Shown here piece after piece: positions 51,654-64,000 of a DNA stretch of 64,000 nt. Both the position numbers and the translations under genes were made by a program. The notes under the pieces are model-generated. The model saw only the letters and a program-made list of their open reading frames with translations, was not told the DNA's origin and did no database searches. Within the stretch, counting starts at the first letter, position 1. Every line of letters begins with the position of its first letter. Source of the DNA: Galerina marginata (Eukaryota > Basidiomycota > Agaricomycetes > Agaricales > Galerinaceae); the NCBI GenBank assembly GCA_023014335.1, contig JAECYW010000013.1, forward strand, positions 868,001 to 932,000, written 5' to 3'.

Positions 51654-54600
51654 TTACATATGTGGCATCCAGCCTGGAAGAAATGGGTTTGTGTCACACA
51701 GAAAAAAAATATGTCGAACCACTCACCCTGGAAAATGGTCGCTAAATTCATTGGGTCAGTGGCCTCTGCTATGAGCTCGTTGACGGTGCTCTCCACGCTA
51801 AGCGACTTATCCAGCTTGCGAGCAACCGAACTCAAAGCACGGTCCGCGGCTTCGTCTGCAGTCCCGCTGCTCATATCGATGCCGATCCCCAGATTGAAAC
51901 GAGCGGTGTCATTCACAGTGGCTAGTGGGACATCCGATTGCGCTTGTTTCACCTTGACCTCGCTTGCTGTCCTATACACCGAAGAAGTATTTAGCAATTT
52001 CGAATTGAGAACAGAGCAGAATTTGGCAGACCATGAATGAAGAGGATCGTGCTTGAAGACTTCCAGGACTGTCATGATTAGTTCCGACTCCTCTCGCAGG
52101 ACTCTGAGAGTTTCTTCGGCGCATCTTTGGAAAACACCTGATGTGCCGGAGATGCCCATGCCATCGACAATATCAGCCGTCATGCGGAAAGGAACTCGTT
52201 CAGGAATAGGAAGAAGTTTTCCCTGAAAAAAACTGATTAGAAATATTATAGAAAAATCGGGCAAACGTCCTTACCTGATCGAAAGCGATACCAAGATCAA
52301 TGTGCACGACTTCTCCAAGAACGTTATCCATCAAAATGTTTGAGGTATGGCGGTCTCCTAGACCCAAAACATGGCCGACAATGGACGTGGTTGCAACGCT
52401 GTGAGTATAGCAGAGACGCATCTGGAACCAGGATATGGGGGTCTTGTGCTTCTCGGTGAAATAGTGTCGCATAACAGGCTTGAACTTCTCGCGTGCTTGA
52501 AGGAACACCTCAAGCTGTTTATCGTGCCGACCATGATAGACTTGTTGTGCTTTCTTTATTCGGCTCGTTATTTCGGCGGGTTTGAGGTCTTGAGGACGAT
52601 ACCTGGCGGGTAATGTGAGCAGTCATCCACAGGTTACGAAATTCCTTACCTGGGATGAGCTTGTGACAGCCAATCTCTCATAGGAGAGGTGTTTCCAACG
52701 AATTCCAGCAATCCGGCCTGACTGGCTAGAGGTATGACTTTGTAATCCCGAACTCGCAGTGTTCTTCGCCGCGTTTCTCGGTCATGTTGCAGAAGGCTGT
52801 TCACGAGTTCAAAGACTTGCTCCATGACCGCATCTTGTCGTAGATCGTCCTTTCCTTCTCCTTTAAACTATTAGTGCGTCATCAGCGCTATGCCTGTAAT
52901 AAACAGAGAGAATTTTACCAATTGCTTGTACTTCTTTCCGTCTGATCCATAGCAAACGACGATCTTCGGCAAATTTACACCACCAGCTGTGTAGAACTCG
53001 TGGTCATAACGTTGTATCCAAATGCAATCTTGGTATTGCATTGTTGGATCAATCGGTGTGCGAACTGTCGACACCGGGACGTGCAAATTCTGAATATCCA
53101 AAAGCTTCAGTGATGAGGATGGCACAGGGAAGGGGCCCGTTTTTGTTTTATAAAGGTTGTTACCGCTTATTGGGAATTTGGCCCACTGCAAGTAAGCACC
53201 GCACAACCTTTCAACATCCTGGACTTTGCTGCTGCTTGCACCTGGTTCGTTTCGGAGGCGATCGAGTATACTCGTGGCCGCTAGCCCACGTTCAGTCTGC
53301 GTGGATTGCGCAGATTGGCGGCCGGATTGGCGCCTACCTCCGTTGTCTGACTCAGGATGGTCCGATAAGCAATATATTTGATACAGAATGTGGAATGGGT
53401 GTTCTCGGCACATTCTGAGGATCAAGTTTTGAAGGTTTTCTTGAGCAGCAGGCAACACAGTTGAAGATGGATTTGACACTCGGGCCGTGAGTTGATGCTT
53501 GATACCTTTCAGTTCAAGTAACTAGAAGACTTGAAAAAGACTCACAGCAAGGAAAATGAACTTTCGTGAAGGTGTCCTTTCTAAGCCACCCTTAACACAA
53601 TCTAGGATCGACAAGTCATCAAAATTTGCAAACCAGAGGGAACAAAATCGGATGGCAGAATCATTGTCAAATTTGTTCGAGGTTGACAAGCAACGGGAAT
53701 GCATGTCAATAGCTTGCTTGAGGAATGTCTCTCGAAGGGTGTTATGTTTCTTAAATTGCTCGCTGTCTTCGTTAAGAATTTTCCGTGCTCTGTCCTGGTC
53801 TCCTTTGAGAGTTTGCTGGCGAGTGGCATCTGTTTGTGTCCGAGCTAGTTCCATACTACGATGTTCAATCTCTTGCTTTTTCCGTTCCACATACACTTTC
53901 CACCTGATAGCGTCCGGAGATTTTGAGGTTGCATGGTATTGACGTTCAGCAAACATAGCAAATTCACGGTAAATAGTCGCTGAAGCTTCAGCAATGCCAA
54001 ATTGTTCGCTAGCTCCTTGAATATTTTCCAAAAGTGTGATCGACGGGGAGAAATAGCGTTCTTGTATCTCGGTTGGTTTGGCTAGACATGCTTCGGATGT
54101 CCATGTCCCCAAACGAGACAACCATAAAGCTCTTTGCAAAGAGTCGGCAGGTTTGCCATTCCCTTCGGACTTGTCTTGATTTGCAAGGTCCTGAAGAAAT
54201 TGGACGGCTAGCTTTTCCTCTCTTTGAAGCCACAGAACATTTGCGAATTCTTCGGACACCTTTGGTGATGGTACCACATCCAATCTCTGGGCCTTAACAA
54301 CAGAGTTCAGAGCAATCTGAACACGATGGGATGCTCTGGCTGCTTCAGACAAGCGCAGAAGGCATGCTTTCTCTACGTCTTTCAGATGCTGAACAAATGG
54401 CGACACAAGAGAACCTATTTGTTGGCGTTCCTCTCGCTGGCGCACCGACCGCAGAAGAGAAATACGTGTGGCCATAATTGATTCCAAGTCAGCAAACCTA
54501 ATGAATTATAATTGATAAGTGTTCGCCGAAGAAGTCAAAAACAGGGACGCACTCGAACCGGGCATCGATATCCGTGAAATCCTTCAACTTGTCGAGTGAA

Positions 54601-57600
54601 ATATTCTCCGGTTTTAACAAATCCTGCACAGCGTCTTGCCTCCATTGTATTACTTGACCTAAACACATGAGGTCCCTCGATACTGTTCGTATTTCAGTCA
54701 AGTTTTCAGAACCCAAAGACCTCAAATGGCCCATTTCTCGAAATAACGAAGACCGAATGTTACTCTCGAGTATTTGAGGATCGCGCTCCCGATAGATTGA
54801 TCTAAGGGATCGGTACAAAGGTGCGCCAGATACCTCTTGAGCTGCATCTGGCAAATCCCATGTTTCTGTCCTCCATCCCAGGATATAGCTCATAGAGGAC
54901 GAACTAGAATCCGGAGAGTCACCAGCCAGGTTTCGCAAAGTGTCGATAGCAAGGTGGTCAAATCCAAAAGAGTGGAAAGACTTGAGAAGACCTTCTTCCT
55001 CGCCCTTCTGAGTCTCTCCAGCTTCGAGAGCTGCACCATGAAACTGAAAGGCCTTGTCCCATTGGTGTTCATGGTGAAATCTCTTGATTAGAAATTGATG
55101 AAGGTCATGGGTTTTTATCCCATAAAACCCATCTGGTTCGTCTATATGGGCGTAAATCTCGTAGAGCACGCCTTCAATTGTTTTACACTCTTCAGCATTT
55201 TGTATTTCTCGCTCCGAAGCAAGCTCGATGAACAGCAGAGCAGTTGTATAAGCACCACAAAGGATGGCACTTCGTGCGAGCAAGGTAAAGTCAATTTCCA
55301 GCCACTTGTTGTAGCCTAGCTGATCATTGCCCTTGCCTGTGAAGTTTCGAAGGTGGAGAACGATATCGACGATTGACCGAACGCAGGAGATATCCGTAGA
55401 CGCCGAGGAAAGGATGGCTGTGAAATAGTTTGATAACACTTTTTTGCAAAGAATGCGACCCGCGGGCGTGTCCGTCTTGCAGTAAAGTAGCGTATGGACG
55501 ATAATAGGTAATGTCTCTTCCGCAAATGCTATGTCAGAGGAAAATATTGATGATAGTTGGCCGAAAAATGGATCTATAGCGGCCAAAGCATCGCTGAGCA
55601 GAATGGTGATCAGGGTAATCCATCTCGAGAAGTTGTTGGCGGCATCGAGGTATACTTCAGATTGAAGCATATCTTGTATGTCGACGATCGCACGCGTCCT
55701 GGGGACAAGGAGATGTGTTTTCAGAAACTCCAGTCCAGCCCGGTATTCACTGGGCAGCAGCAATGAAGGAGACGGCACAGCCATAATAAGGCGGAGAGTG
55801 TGATAAGCATTGGACACCTTTGATGGCTCATCACCTTCCAACATCACAAGAAGCCCCAATGTTATAGCATCTCGAGCAGCATATGTACTGTCTGTACTTC
55901 CGTTCCTCTTGAACATGCGCCGGTGGCGAGGCCGTGGGTCATTCAAATTCGGCTGTTCGATATTGAAGCTATCAATTTTTCCATGATGAAGGGATAGGAG
56001 GTCTGCGAAGGCTGCTACATCTTCGTCTTGAAGTCGCGCCAGTGGTGGCATGCATTCCTTAAGACGCCAGAAGAACGTTTTAGAGAACTGTTCTTCGTCA
56101 TAGTTGCGCTCAGTAGCATGATCCTTGAAGCGGCGGACTAGTCGAAATTTATTTGATGTGATCCGATGGTCCTCAAGAATAGACGATAGGCTGTGCAACG
56201 TAGTTTCATCGTAAAGTGGCAACAGTTTGGGGGAGGGTTGCTGCGGCCAAGCGGGGAGGGCTCGAAGAATGAGAGAGCGCAGGGCGGGAACTTTAGAAAG
56301 TGCATAGGCTTGTTGATCAATCCACTGCACCAAGTTGATACCTATCTCTGAATTTGAATGATCGTTAACGTTGGAAGCGTAATCCTGAGCAATGGAACAT
56401 ATCCGAATGAGGACATTCGGTAGCCGGAGATCTTTGACGACAAGTTTGCGGTAAAATCGAAACACACAGTCAAGAATTGATTGTGCAGAGCGGGCAAGGT
56501 CAGACTGAGACAGAAGGAGTGTCGCTCCATGGACCAACGTCGGCATGATTGAGGCATCTTCTAGATCGTGCGAGCGGAATGCTAGCCACAACGTCAGGCC
56601 GTTAATCAGACGACTCTGCTCGTTGACCAACGGCGTTCGATGGATGTCATTCATTAACTCTTGTGTGACGTGATATGTCGTTGCATTATTAAAAGCGTTA
56701 GGTATGCGGGAAGAAAGCCAATCGAGGCTTCGGAGAATCACTTCTGTTGAAAAGGCTGGTAGGTTCGGCGTGTGTCTTTCGAAGGTGTCTGATCCACGAT
56801 AAACAGTCAAGGAATTAAATGTGCGAGCAGCTATGCCGGACGGGTCAAATGATAACAATGCAGCTGTGATTGGACCGCTTTCTGAACAGTCTTGATCACT
56901 CAGGGAACGTAATATGCGGATGATGATGCCATTCACGTTGTCCGCAAGAGCTTTATTGAGGTCCGGTATAGAGTTCATCTTCTCTTTGATAAGTTCATCG
57001 AGAGCTTCGTTGGGGGTATCATCGTCATGAATAACGTAGGCTATGAGGAATCCGACGATGTCACCAAAACACTCTTGCAGCCCTTCGATAGGGGTTTTTT
57101 GGAGAACTTGACAATGACTTTCAAAAAGCTTTTCTCCGTTCGTAATGATATTGGTCGGAGTAAACGCGCGAAATGTAGCTTCGGCGGCCTGCTTTCTGTC
57201 ACGGTAACCCAGCAGGTGAGGAGGAAAAGCCAAAAAGTCTGCTTCCGCTTTTCGGATCGAATACGCAAGCTGGGAGGCGTATGCCTCGAAAAGTGAGGAT
57301 AGAGAAAACATCCCCAGCCTTTCGGAAACTCCATTGAGGATAGCTTCGATATGATTTGAGTATAACTGGCTAAAGAGACAGGTCTCCAGCAAGTGCCAGT
57401 AGGGCCCACGTCGGACAGCCGAGCTAACGATCATGATATTTCCAAGAGCGAGCATACGAGTCAGCATATATTCGAAGCTGAAAGGGGTCGTTAGAAAAAT
57501 GAAGTAAGCCAGCTATTTCAATCAACGTACTTGTCAACTTCGCTGGTGAGCGAGTTTTTAATGAGCATGTATCTATCCAATGGCGCCTGATCGATTCTTT

Positions 57601-60600
57601 GGCACAGAGAGAAGAGACGAGCGTTAAGGACGGCAGCCCGGAAGCGAACCCTCAAATCAGGATCCATGTTCATTTTAGGAAGTAAGGATGTCGGAAGCAA
57701 AGCTTGATAATCCTCCACCTCATCAAAGTCTTCAGGAGGTATCCACGATACCTGAGCGGGGTCTTCAGACAAAAACCGATCCAGAAATCGAGCGAACGCA
57801 TCCCGAAGAGACCATGACCGAATTTTTTCCATATTGTATTGCTCAGAAAGCCAACGGCAGAGCTGAAGAAATTTCCCATGAACTTCTGGCGCTTTGGTAT
57901 CCTCATTTTTCCAAATACCCAAGCTAGAAATCAAGAGGTCGAGGAGTAATTGCTGAAAACGTTCACTTCTGGAAAAAGCATATTGCCCCAATAAGCTCTC
58001 GAATTCGTCAAAAAACGAATCAAGCGTTTTGACGGATAAATATAAGATACCCTGTCGGGCCTTGCTGAAAAGGAGGGGGCACAACAGGGAAAATTTGTGT
58101 GGATGTGTACGGGCGTTGTCGAGAACGAGTTGCGTAAGATTTTTATCTCGAGTTGGCTCTGCAGAAGGCGACTGTAAGAATGGGCCGCATGCAAGAACGC
58201 TAATGCATATCTGGAAGAGATGCTTAGTAGACCTGTTGTCGTCTGCTCTCCTTGGGTTTGGTGTCGACCTTTGCAAGTTCGTGGTCCGAATAGGGCCGAA
58301 TCCATCCTTGTCATCGTTCATCGCCTGTTCATTGGGATCGCCTGAAGACCCATTCAAGAGCTGACCGAGTACCTTTCGAAGCGTTTTTAAAGCTCCGTCA
58401 AAGGAGTCTTGCATCTGTAGGTTGACCGGCATTTTAGCGTGTAAAGATAACCAACGAAACTCAATTTTACCTCGACATTTTGCCAGACAAGCCGTAAAAA
58501 TTTGACTCTGCAGGACCTTGCATGTTTTTCATCAACAACTTGGCCAAAAAGAAGGCTTTGCAATATTTGTTCTTTGATGCCGGAGTCTGGGCCAGGTGGA
58601 GACAGCCCATCTGAAAAAGTCTCCTCTTGGTCAATTTGCTCGTCCCCAACAAGCACTTCATAGGCATGAGCAACGAGCAATTTTTCGGGCGTGGTCCACC
58701 GTGAATCCGTCAAGAGAGGCGTAATAATTGATATCAGTTTGGCGGCGCTTTGCAAAACTTGCCGCGTTGATGATGTGCCGTTGAGGGCGAGCAATGATTC
58801 AAAGGCCAACGCTGTGATGGCGAAATCCAATGATTGGCGGGCCAATTCAGCTGCGGGATGGTTATTGCTTTCTCTAAGACTTTCCCAATCGTGTACTAGA
58901 GATCCCAAGGTCCTAAGTAGGAAGGATGATATCTTCCGTTCTCTTCCACGCGGCGGGACAAGCTGGATCCTATCAAATCTATCAATCTTGCTCGCCGTAA
59001 TGCTGGTGGAATCATTAACATTCGGAGATAAGACTCGCTGTCTGTCGTATTTCTGTGCAAAAGAGGGTAATTTGGCATATAGGACATAGTCTTGGATTAC
59101 TTTGACCCCGTTTTCCTCGATTACTGTGTCCACAATCTCGGAATGTGGCAACAACGGTTGAACAATAAGGTCTACTCGCTTCGGTAAGGCGCATATTGTT
59201 TCTAGCAAATCCAAAATATCTTGCATTGAGTGTGAAGCCATTTTCATTCTGTTGCCAGTTATTTTCCACGTATCGACAAACCAACTGAGGACTTTGTCCT
59301 CAAGGCGCATACGATATAGTCGAACATCTTGACTGGCAATTGTCAGGCACTGGGATAGGAACAAGCAAACTGAATCGAAAGGGTATGATGGGCCTTGAAC
59401 GTCCATATCCTTTGTCAACGTCTCAATCTCGAGAAGAACACGGTGAGAGGTAAGGAGCGGATGTGACGGCTTAGCGGATGGTGAATGAAATTGAGCCAAA
59501 AGAGCCTGGCCGGCATGGCAAGCGGCACGACAGACGGTAGGAACGTTAGCTCTACGGATCGCGTGGGTCCATATAGAATCCCAGATGGCGGAGTCCAATG
59601 GTTTGATCAGAGGAGAGGAGATGGAAATCCTGGAGCCTTCTGCATAGGCAATTGCGGCAAAATTTACGAAAACCCAAGATTGAACGGTAGCATGATCGAA
59701 CGCAACATACTGCAACAGGACATTGATAATACGTTCTTTGAGTGAGTTGTGGACAATATCCCAATGCCGATCAATGAAGAAAAGCATGGTTTGCAAACGG
59801 TAACTTCGGACGTTAGGGGGACATGTAGCTTGGATGGAGTTCAATAGGGCGGAAACTGGATCCAGAAGTTTGACACGTTTTGATTCTGAGCGCGAAGATC
59901 CGCCAGCCGTAGTCGAGTGCATTGATTCAGAAAGCTGTAATAACTGAATACCAGGTTGGTGACAGGTACACACACGGCAAAAAAAAGACAGTCTCACTTT
60001 GCCGGCACAATCTGCCTGTAATTCTATTATGGCCCATGACAACGCTTGGTCTGAGTCGAAGTCCCAACCTGCTCTAAACGTTTTTGCAACGAAGGCCTCT
60101 TCACGGTTTGGGACCGATGACTTGTTGTCCTTTTTGTCGACTACTTGCAGCCTCAATGAATCGAGAGATAAGCCATCAACACCCCATCTGCTTTCTGCCT
60201 CGCCATCAAGCCAGTCCTGTAGTCGCCCAATTTCCTCTGCACAATCAAAGGATGGAAGCTTCGTTTGTTCTGTGTAGCTTGGACAGATAGTGAATTGGAA
60301 TAGATATCGCAATACCACGATGAGGCTTTCTTTCAAGCGCCTATCCTTGGTACCCCACAAACCCACCAAGGCAGACCAGGTTGATCGTGCAAACCTCTCA
60401 ATTTCATATTTCTTATTCAGAGAAAGGTGGCGGAGTGTGGAAGTTAATATTATAAGATAGTCGTGGAGAAGAGATGAATCTGCAGGATATCGTTCCAGAA
60501 AGCGTTCCAGGCGCATCAACAGACCAGACGCGAGCCCAGAGTGCTCCTTGGAGAGCAGTGGTGCGACGGGAGAGGCGACCATAATGGACAGCAAAGAAGC

Positions 60601-61392
60601 AAATTCGATTTGTTCGAGCGAAACGGAAATGACAACATTTCGTCGCCCTCTTCCTTGGGGTTTCGACTTCCGAGGAGAAACTATCGGAATTGGCGCGGGT
60701 TCACGTCGCGGACGCTTCTTGCTATTGACCGCAACCGAAGCAGGAAGATCATCGGAGTCTTCGAGCTCGTCCACCGTTTCATCTTCTGCGTACATATCTG
60801 AATCCGCCCCATGCATAGGGGTCTCATCCTCGCGACCTGCAAAGCTCGAGTTGATCGGGTCATCTAGGACTATGTTGACTGCAATTTCAACAATCTTTAC
60901 CCAGGTATCATCGTCCAAATGCTCGAGATGAGGTGTATGACTAACGATGCATTTCAAGGCCTTCGCATAATCCAAAGCCACTGGGATGAACAATTGAGCG
61001 TTGGGCGTCCGATCGGACGATAGCATTTGAGTCAAATGTTGGACTAATGCCACGACCACCTTCCTGTTCATGAATGCAATGGCTCGCTCAGTAAGCCATC
61101 GGACTGTGCTAGCTGCGTCGGAAAGCCTCCGGAGGGCAGCGGCAGATGAAGTGCCAGACCTGGCGTTGGATTTCTTCGTCGCTGTAGCCTTTTCGAGCAT
61201 CACTGTATGAAAGAGCGCTTGGAAGACTGGAAGCCATAATGTTGGAGTGCTCTGTCCTCCCTTTTGGCTGATATGAAATTGCTGGAGGACTTTATCTTGC
61301 GAGAAGACTTCTCGAAGTGAAGTTAATGCCTCTTGCCGCTCTTTGATCTTGTCGCTTTTGAGGCTATCTAGCACAGCCCTGAGGTTGCTCAT
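51654..61392 (-). CDS. TEL1: Tel1/ATM-family PI3K-like protein kinase
   Basis: Giant DNA-damage and telomere-length kinase, about 3,000 residues. From ATG 61390-61392 the N-terminus carries a perfect TAN-type motif, LKSDKIKERQEALTSL (LxxxKxxERxxxLxxL), specific to Tel1/ATM. Long HEAT-like exons follow (61392 to about 58490, 58430-57526, 57485-54550), then the FAT region. The kinase domain includes KYKQL/FKGEGKDDLRQDAV, GLLEFVGNTSPMRDWL, the catalytic loop GLGDRHTSNILMD and HIDLGIAFDQGKLLP, with VPFRMTADIVDGMG. The FATC end reads STVNELIAEATDPMNLATIF, then QGWMPHM after the last intron, with stop TAA at 51654-51656. One internal intron (about 59937-60000) is stop-free and a multiple of three. 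All key catalytic motifs are intact, so a functional kinase is expected. Confidence 0.94.
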
Positions 61393-62623
61393 GAAAGTTG
61401 ATAGGGTTCATGAACAGGAGCAAAACAGATCTATGAACTCCAGAATTTGTTAATGGTTTTTTGGCAGCGCGTTTGAGGAGAAAGTGACTCACAATGTTGA
61501 ATGGAGAAAAATAACGACGTGAATGCAGGCAACGGAGATTTTTAAAGAAAATTGGATGCAGTTAGTAACGCCCGTAAGAAATTCGTGAACAATACGAGGA
61601 TGAAGCAATGATGAAGAGAGATAGAGAGACGAAATCGCTACAAAGGTCAATGAACCAGATGCCACCAACTTTTCGGCACGGAGGTGCCGGGACGCGATAT
61701 TTGACCCTGTTTTGGAAGCACACCCAGAAAAAAATTCGTCCTCTTTGTTTCTCTCAAACTACGACGACAACTTGAATTCAGTGCTCCCAAATCGCCTTCA
61801 TGCTGTGTGATTTCCTATATATCTTTATTTCTTCATATCTCGATGGCCACTTTCTGCCCGAGCAGTGCTTTAATGCGTCCATGCTGCTATCGGTTCTGGT
61901 GATGTGCCAATAGCGACGAACTCTGACTGTCTAATCAACAGTTGGATGGGTAGTTCATAAACGAGAGGGTCTACTCCGTGGAGTGCTCAATGGTTATCTC
62001 TATCCTACATACCTTCCATTTTCAATGATAGTTATTTTGTCAGACAATGAAATGGCATTTCCTTCGTCGTCAATCGGAAACGTGAACTGGCTCTGGCCCC
62101 AGGTTAAAGTAGTCGAGACTCGAGAACAGTGTGGCTGAAGGTACTACAGGTATATAATATTTTAAATGAAGTCGGTACTGTGTGGTAGCCATGATCCTAT
62201 GAAAAACCAGAACCTTTCGCGATTGAACATGGTTATAATTATCTCTTCGCCCCACCTAACGGTGCGTCAAGTACTTTGAAATGCTCACAGACATATCATA
62301 CATACATACAATTTTTCTGCAACTGGTCACCGGTACATCCTTTTGCCCTGGGCCTACACGAACACCTCAACTAAACCAACTCTGTATGGGAAGTAGCCAT
62401 ACTCTACGCTGCCACTTATCAGAGGTGATAAAGGCGACAGGACACCTAATTCAAGTTGCGGATGATTGTCTGTCAATGGTAAATGGTTCTCTTCTTGATA
62501 CTGAAGGAAAATGAAGGAAGAAGTATATTATGCATGTGGCCACGGGTGGATAAATAAACAGAAATAGGAGAACAGAGCACAGGTCCATAGTTGCGTTCAC
62601 GTTTGACCACCCAAACCCGTGAA
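61393..62623. other. Intergenic: TEL1 promoter and CBS 3' flank
   Basis: A 1.2-kb interval with short ORFs only. It lies upstream of TEL1 and downstream of the cystathionine beta-synthase. No repeat, RNA gene or clear regulatory motif was recognised. Confidence 0.5.
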
Positions 62624-64000
62624 TTAATGAGAAGCAGGCGTAGGGCTCGGAAGTCCAGTTTGGCTCTCCTTATGGGCAAATTCGGTCGCTATCTCATGGG
62701 TCGAAGTTGTTTTCGAAGAACTATTGTTCAAGGCCTTCGGCTGATCCTTCTTCTGCAATATCTGCGCGATCGCACCAGCAAGTGGAGATGGTTCAGCCTC
62801 CATTGCGATCTTTAAGAACCATGGTTTGCTCATATAGTTTCTAATTCTAAGGAGAATAATCAGCACGATGGAACTGACATACGCAACATAGAGACTCACC
62901 CATCAGGGAGCATAACAACAACGTTCTTTCCAGGTGTATTTGCGATGAGTTTCCCTTCGTCACTCTTCAACCACCGGAGGGCACCAGCAAGCGAACTACC
63001 ACTGCTACCGCCAACGAGAAGTCCTTCACTTCTCATCAGCAATCGCACCGACGCAAATGACTCCTCGTCGCCTGACTTCAGCCACAGGTCGACATCAGGA
63101 CGGCTGAGAACATCTGGAATGAAGTCGTAGCCTATTCCTTCGACGATATATTGCTCTCCGTTGTGCCTTGTGTTTAAGCTTTCGGGTAGAGCAAGAACAC
63201 TTCCTTCCTAAATCATGGAGGGGGTCGTCAGAAAAAATTGGAAGCAAATGCAGAAGAAAATCATACAGGGTCGACGCCAATCACGACGCATTCTGGGTTG
63301 TGCGACTTCTTAATTGCACGTGAGATACCGGTAACAGTACCTCCTGTGCCTGCACCCGCTACCATGACGTCAACCTTTTGCGAGGAAGGCTTTGCTGACG
63401 TCGAAGGTGTTGACACAACTGCCTCAATAATTTCTGGGCCAGTGGTGTATTCATGCGCCAGAGGGTTATTCACCTACACATTGGGATTCAGTGATCGTGC
63501 ATGCGGAAAGTGGGGAAACAAGCGTACATTTCGATATTGGTCCAAAATGATACCATGGGGAATTTCACGCTGCAGCCGGTTGGCCACTCCTGCGATCGTT
63601 AAGGAATTCAGCCACGAGAGTGCCAATGCGACGAGTATGGGCTCTACCTATATGACTTTCAGGAGAGTCCCAAGCCGCTTCAGTCGGCGTGCGGATAACC
63701 TCTGCTCCAAGCGCACGAAGAAGAGCCTCTTTCTCCTGTATAAGATAAGATTTTTGAGAACATGAAACTATCGAAGGAGGCACAAACGCACCAGAGACAT
63801 CTTGTTGGGCAGGGTTATGACTACTGAATAACCCTTATCTATAGTATTCAGTATATTTCCTTGACAAATCTATGGTAGTTTTACCTTGATAGCACAGGCC
63901 ATCGCCAATCCAATACCTAGGCCACAGTTTAAGCAACGTGGCTGAGGGCAAGAGAGGACCGCACATACCAGTATTACCAGACGTAGGCTCGATGACTACG
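62624..64000 (-). CDS. CYS4: Cystathionine beta-synthase (CBS), N-terminus beyond right edge
   Basis: PLP enzyme condensing serine and homocysteine in transsulfuration, in the cytosol. Visible exons read [66 protein letters not shown] and [17 protein letters not shown]. The PLP-phosphate loop [18 protein letters not shown] follows, then [38 protein letters not shown] and [19 protein letters not shown]. These fit cystathionine rather than plain cysteine synthase ([17 protein letters not shown]). The PLP lysine lies beyond 64000. After the catalytic core only about 60 low-complexity residues remain before the stop at 62624-62626, so the Bateman regulatory pair found in yeast Cys4 is absent. TEL1 lies downstream on the same strand. 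Confidence 0.88.

Overview
The window looks like nuclear DNA of a filamentous basidiomycete, probably an Agaricomycete. Genes are broken by many short (about 50-60 nt) GT-AG introns, both strands are densely coded, and recognisable proteins include a psi-producing oxygenase, an APSES/ankyrin MBF factor, a vacuolar TRP channel and a tandem F-box array. No prokaryotic, organellar, rRNA or tRNA signature was seen.

Layout: a calponin-homology protein (minus, cut by the left edge) is followed by a gene-poor stretch (3.6-11.4 kb). Then come a Bye1-like PHD/TFIIS-M/SPOC factor (+), a zinc polyol dehydrogenase (-), an NDR kinase of the Cbk1/Orb6 type (-), the U4/U6 snRNP WD40 protein Prp4 (+), an Mbp1/Swi4-type cell-cycle factor (-) and a Yvc1-type TRP channel (+). 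The channel gene is split near its 3' end by a 587-bp TA-flanked inverted-repeat element. Next are a fatty-acid dioxygenase-P450 fusion (-), the coatomer epsilon subunit (-) and three tandem F-box genes (+), the third broken. A Ste20-type PAK kinase (-), a second gene-poor stretch (46.8-51.6 kb), a Tel1/ATM kinase (-) and a cystathionine beta-synthase (-, cut by the right edge) complete the window.

Most genes are housekeeping or signalling genes without an operon-like functional link. Several (Ste20, NDR kinase, Mbp1, possibly the CH protein) belong to polarity and cell-cycle pathways, but nothing in the sequence shows that their linkage matters.

The most distinctive signals are: the MITE-like insertion in YVC1, whose removal with one TA copy exactly restores the reading frame; the chain of microexons (9-23 nt) in the same gene; the apparent loss of the heme-thiolate cysteine in the oxygenase P450 domain; the decaying tandem F-box paralogue; and MCB-like boxes in the shared MBP1/YVC1 promoter. 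I found no clear new multi-gene system. Splice models were drawn by hand from reading frame, splice consensus and remembered family similarity, so small exon-boundary errors are possible.
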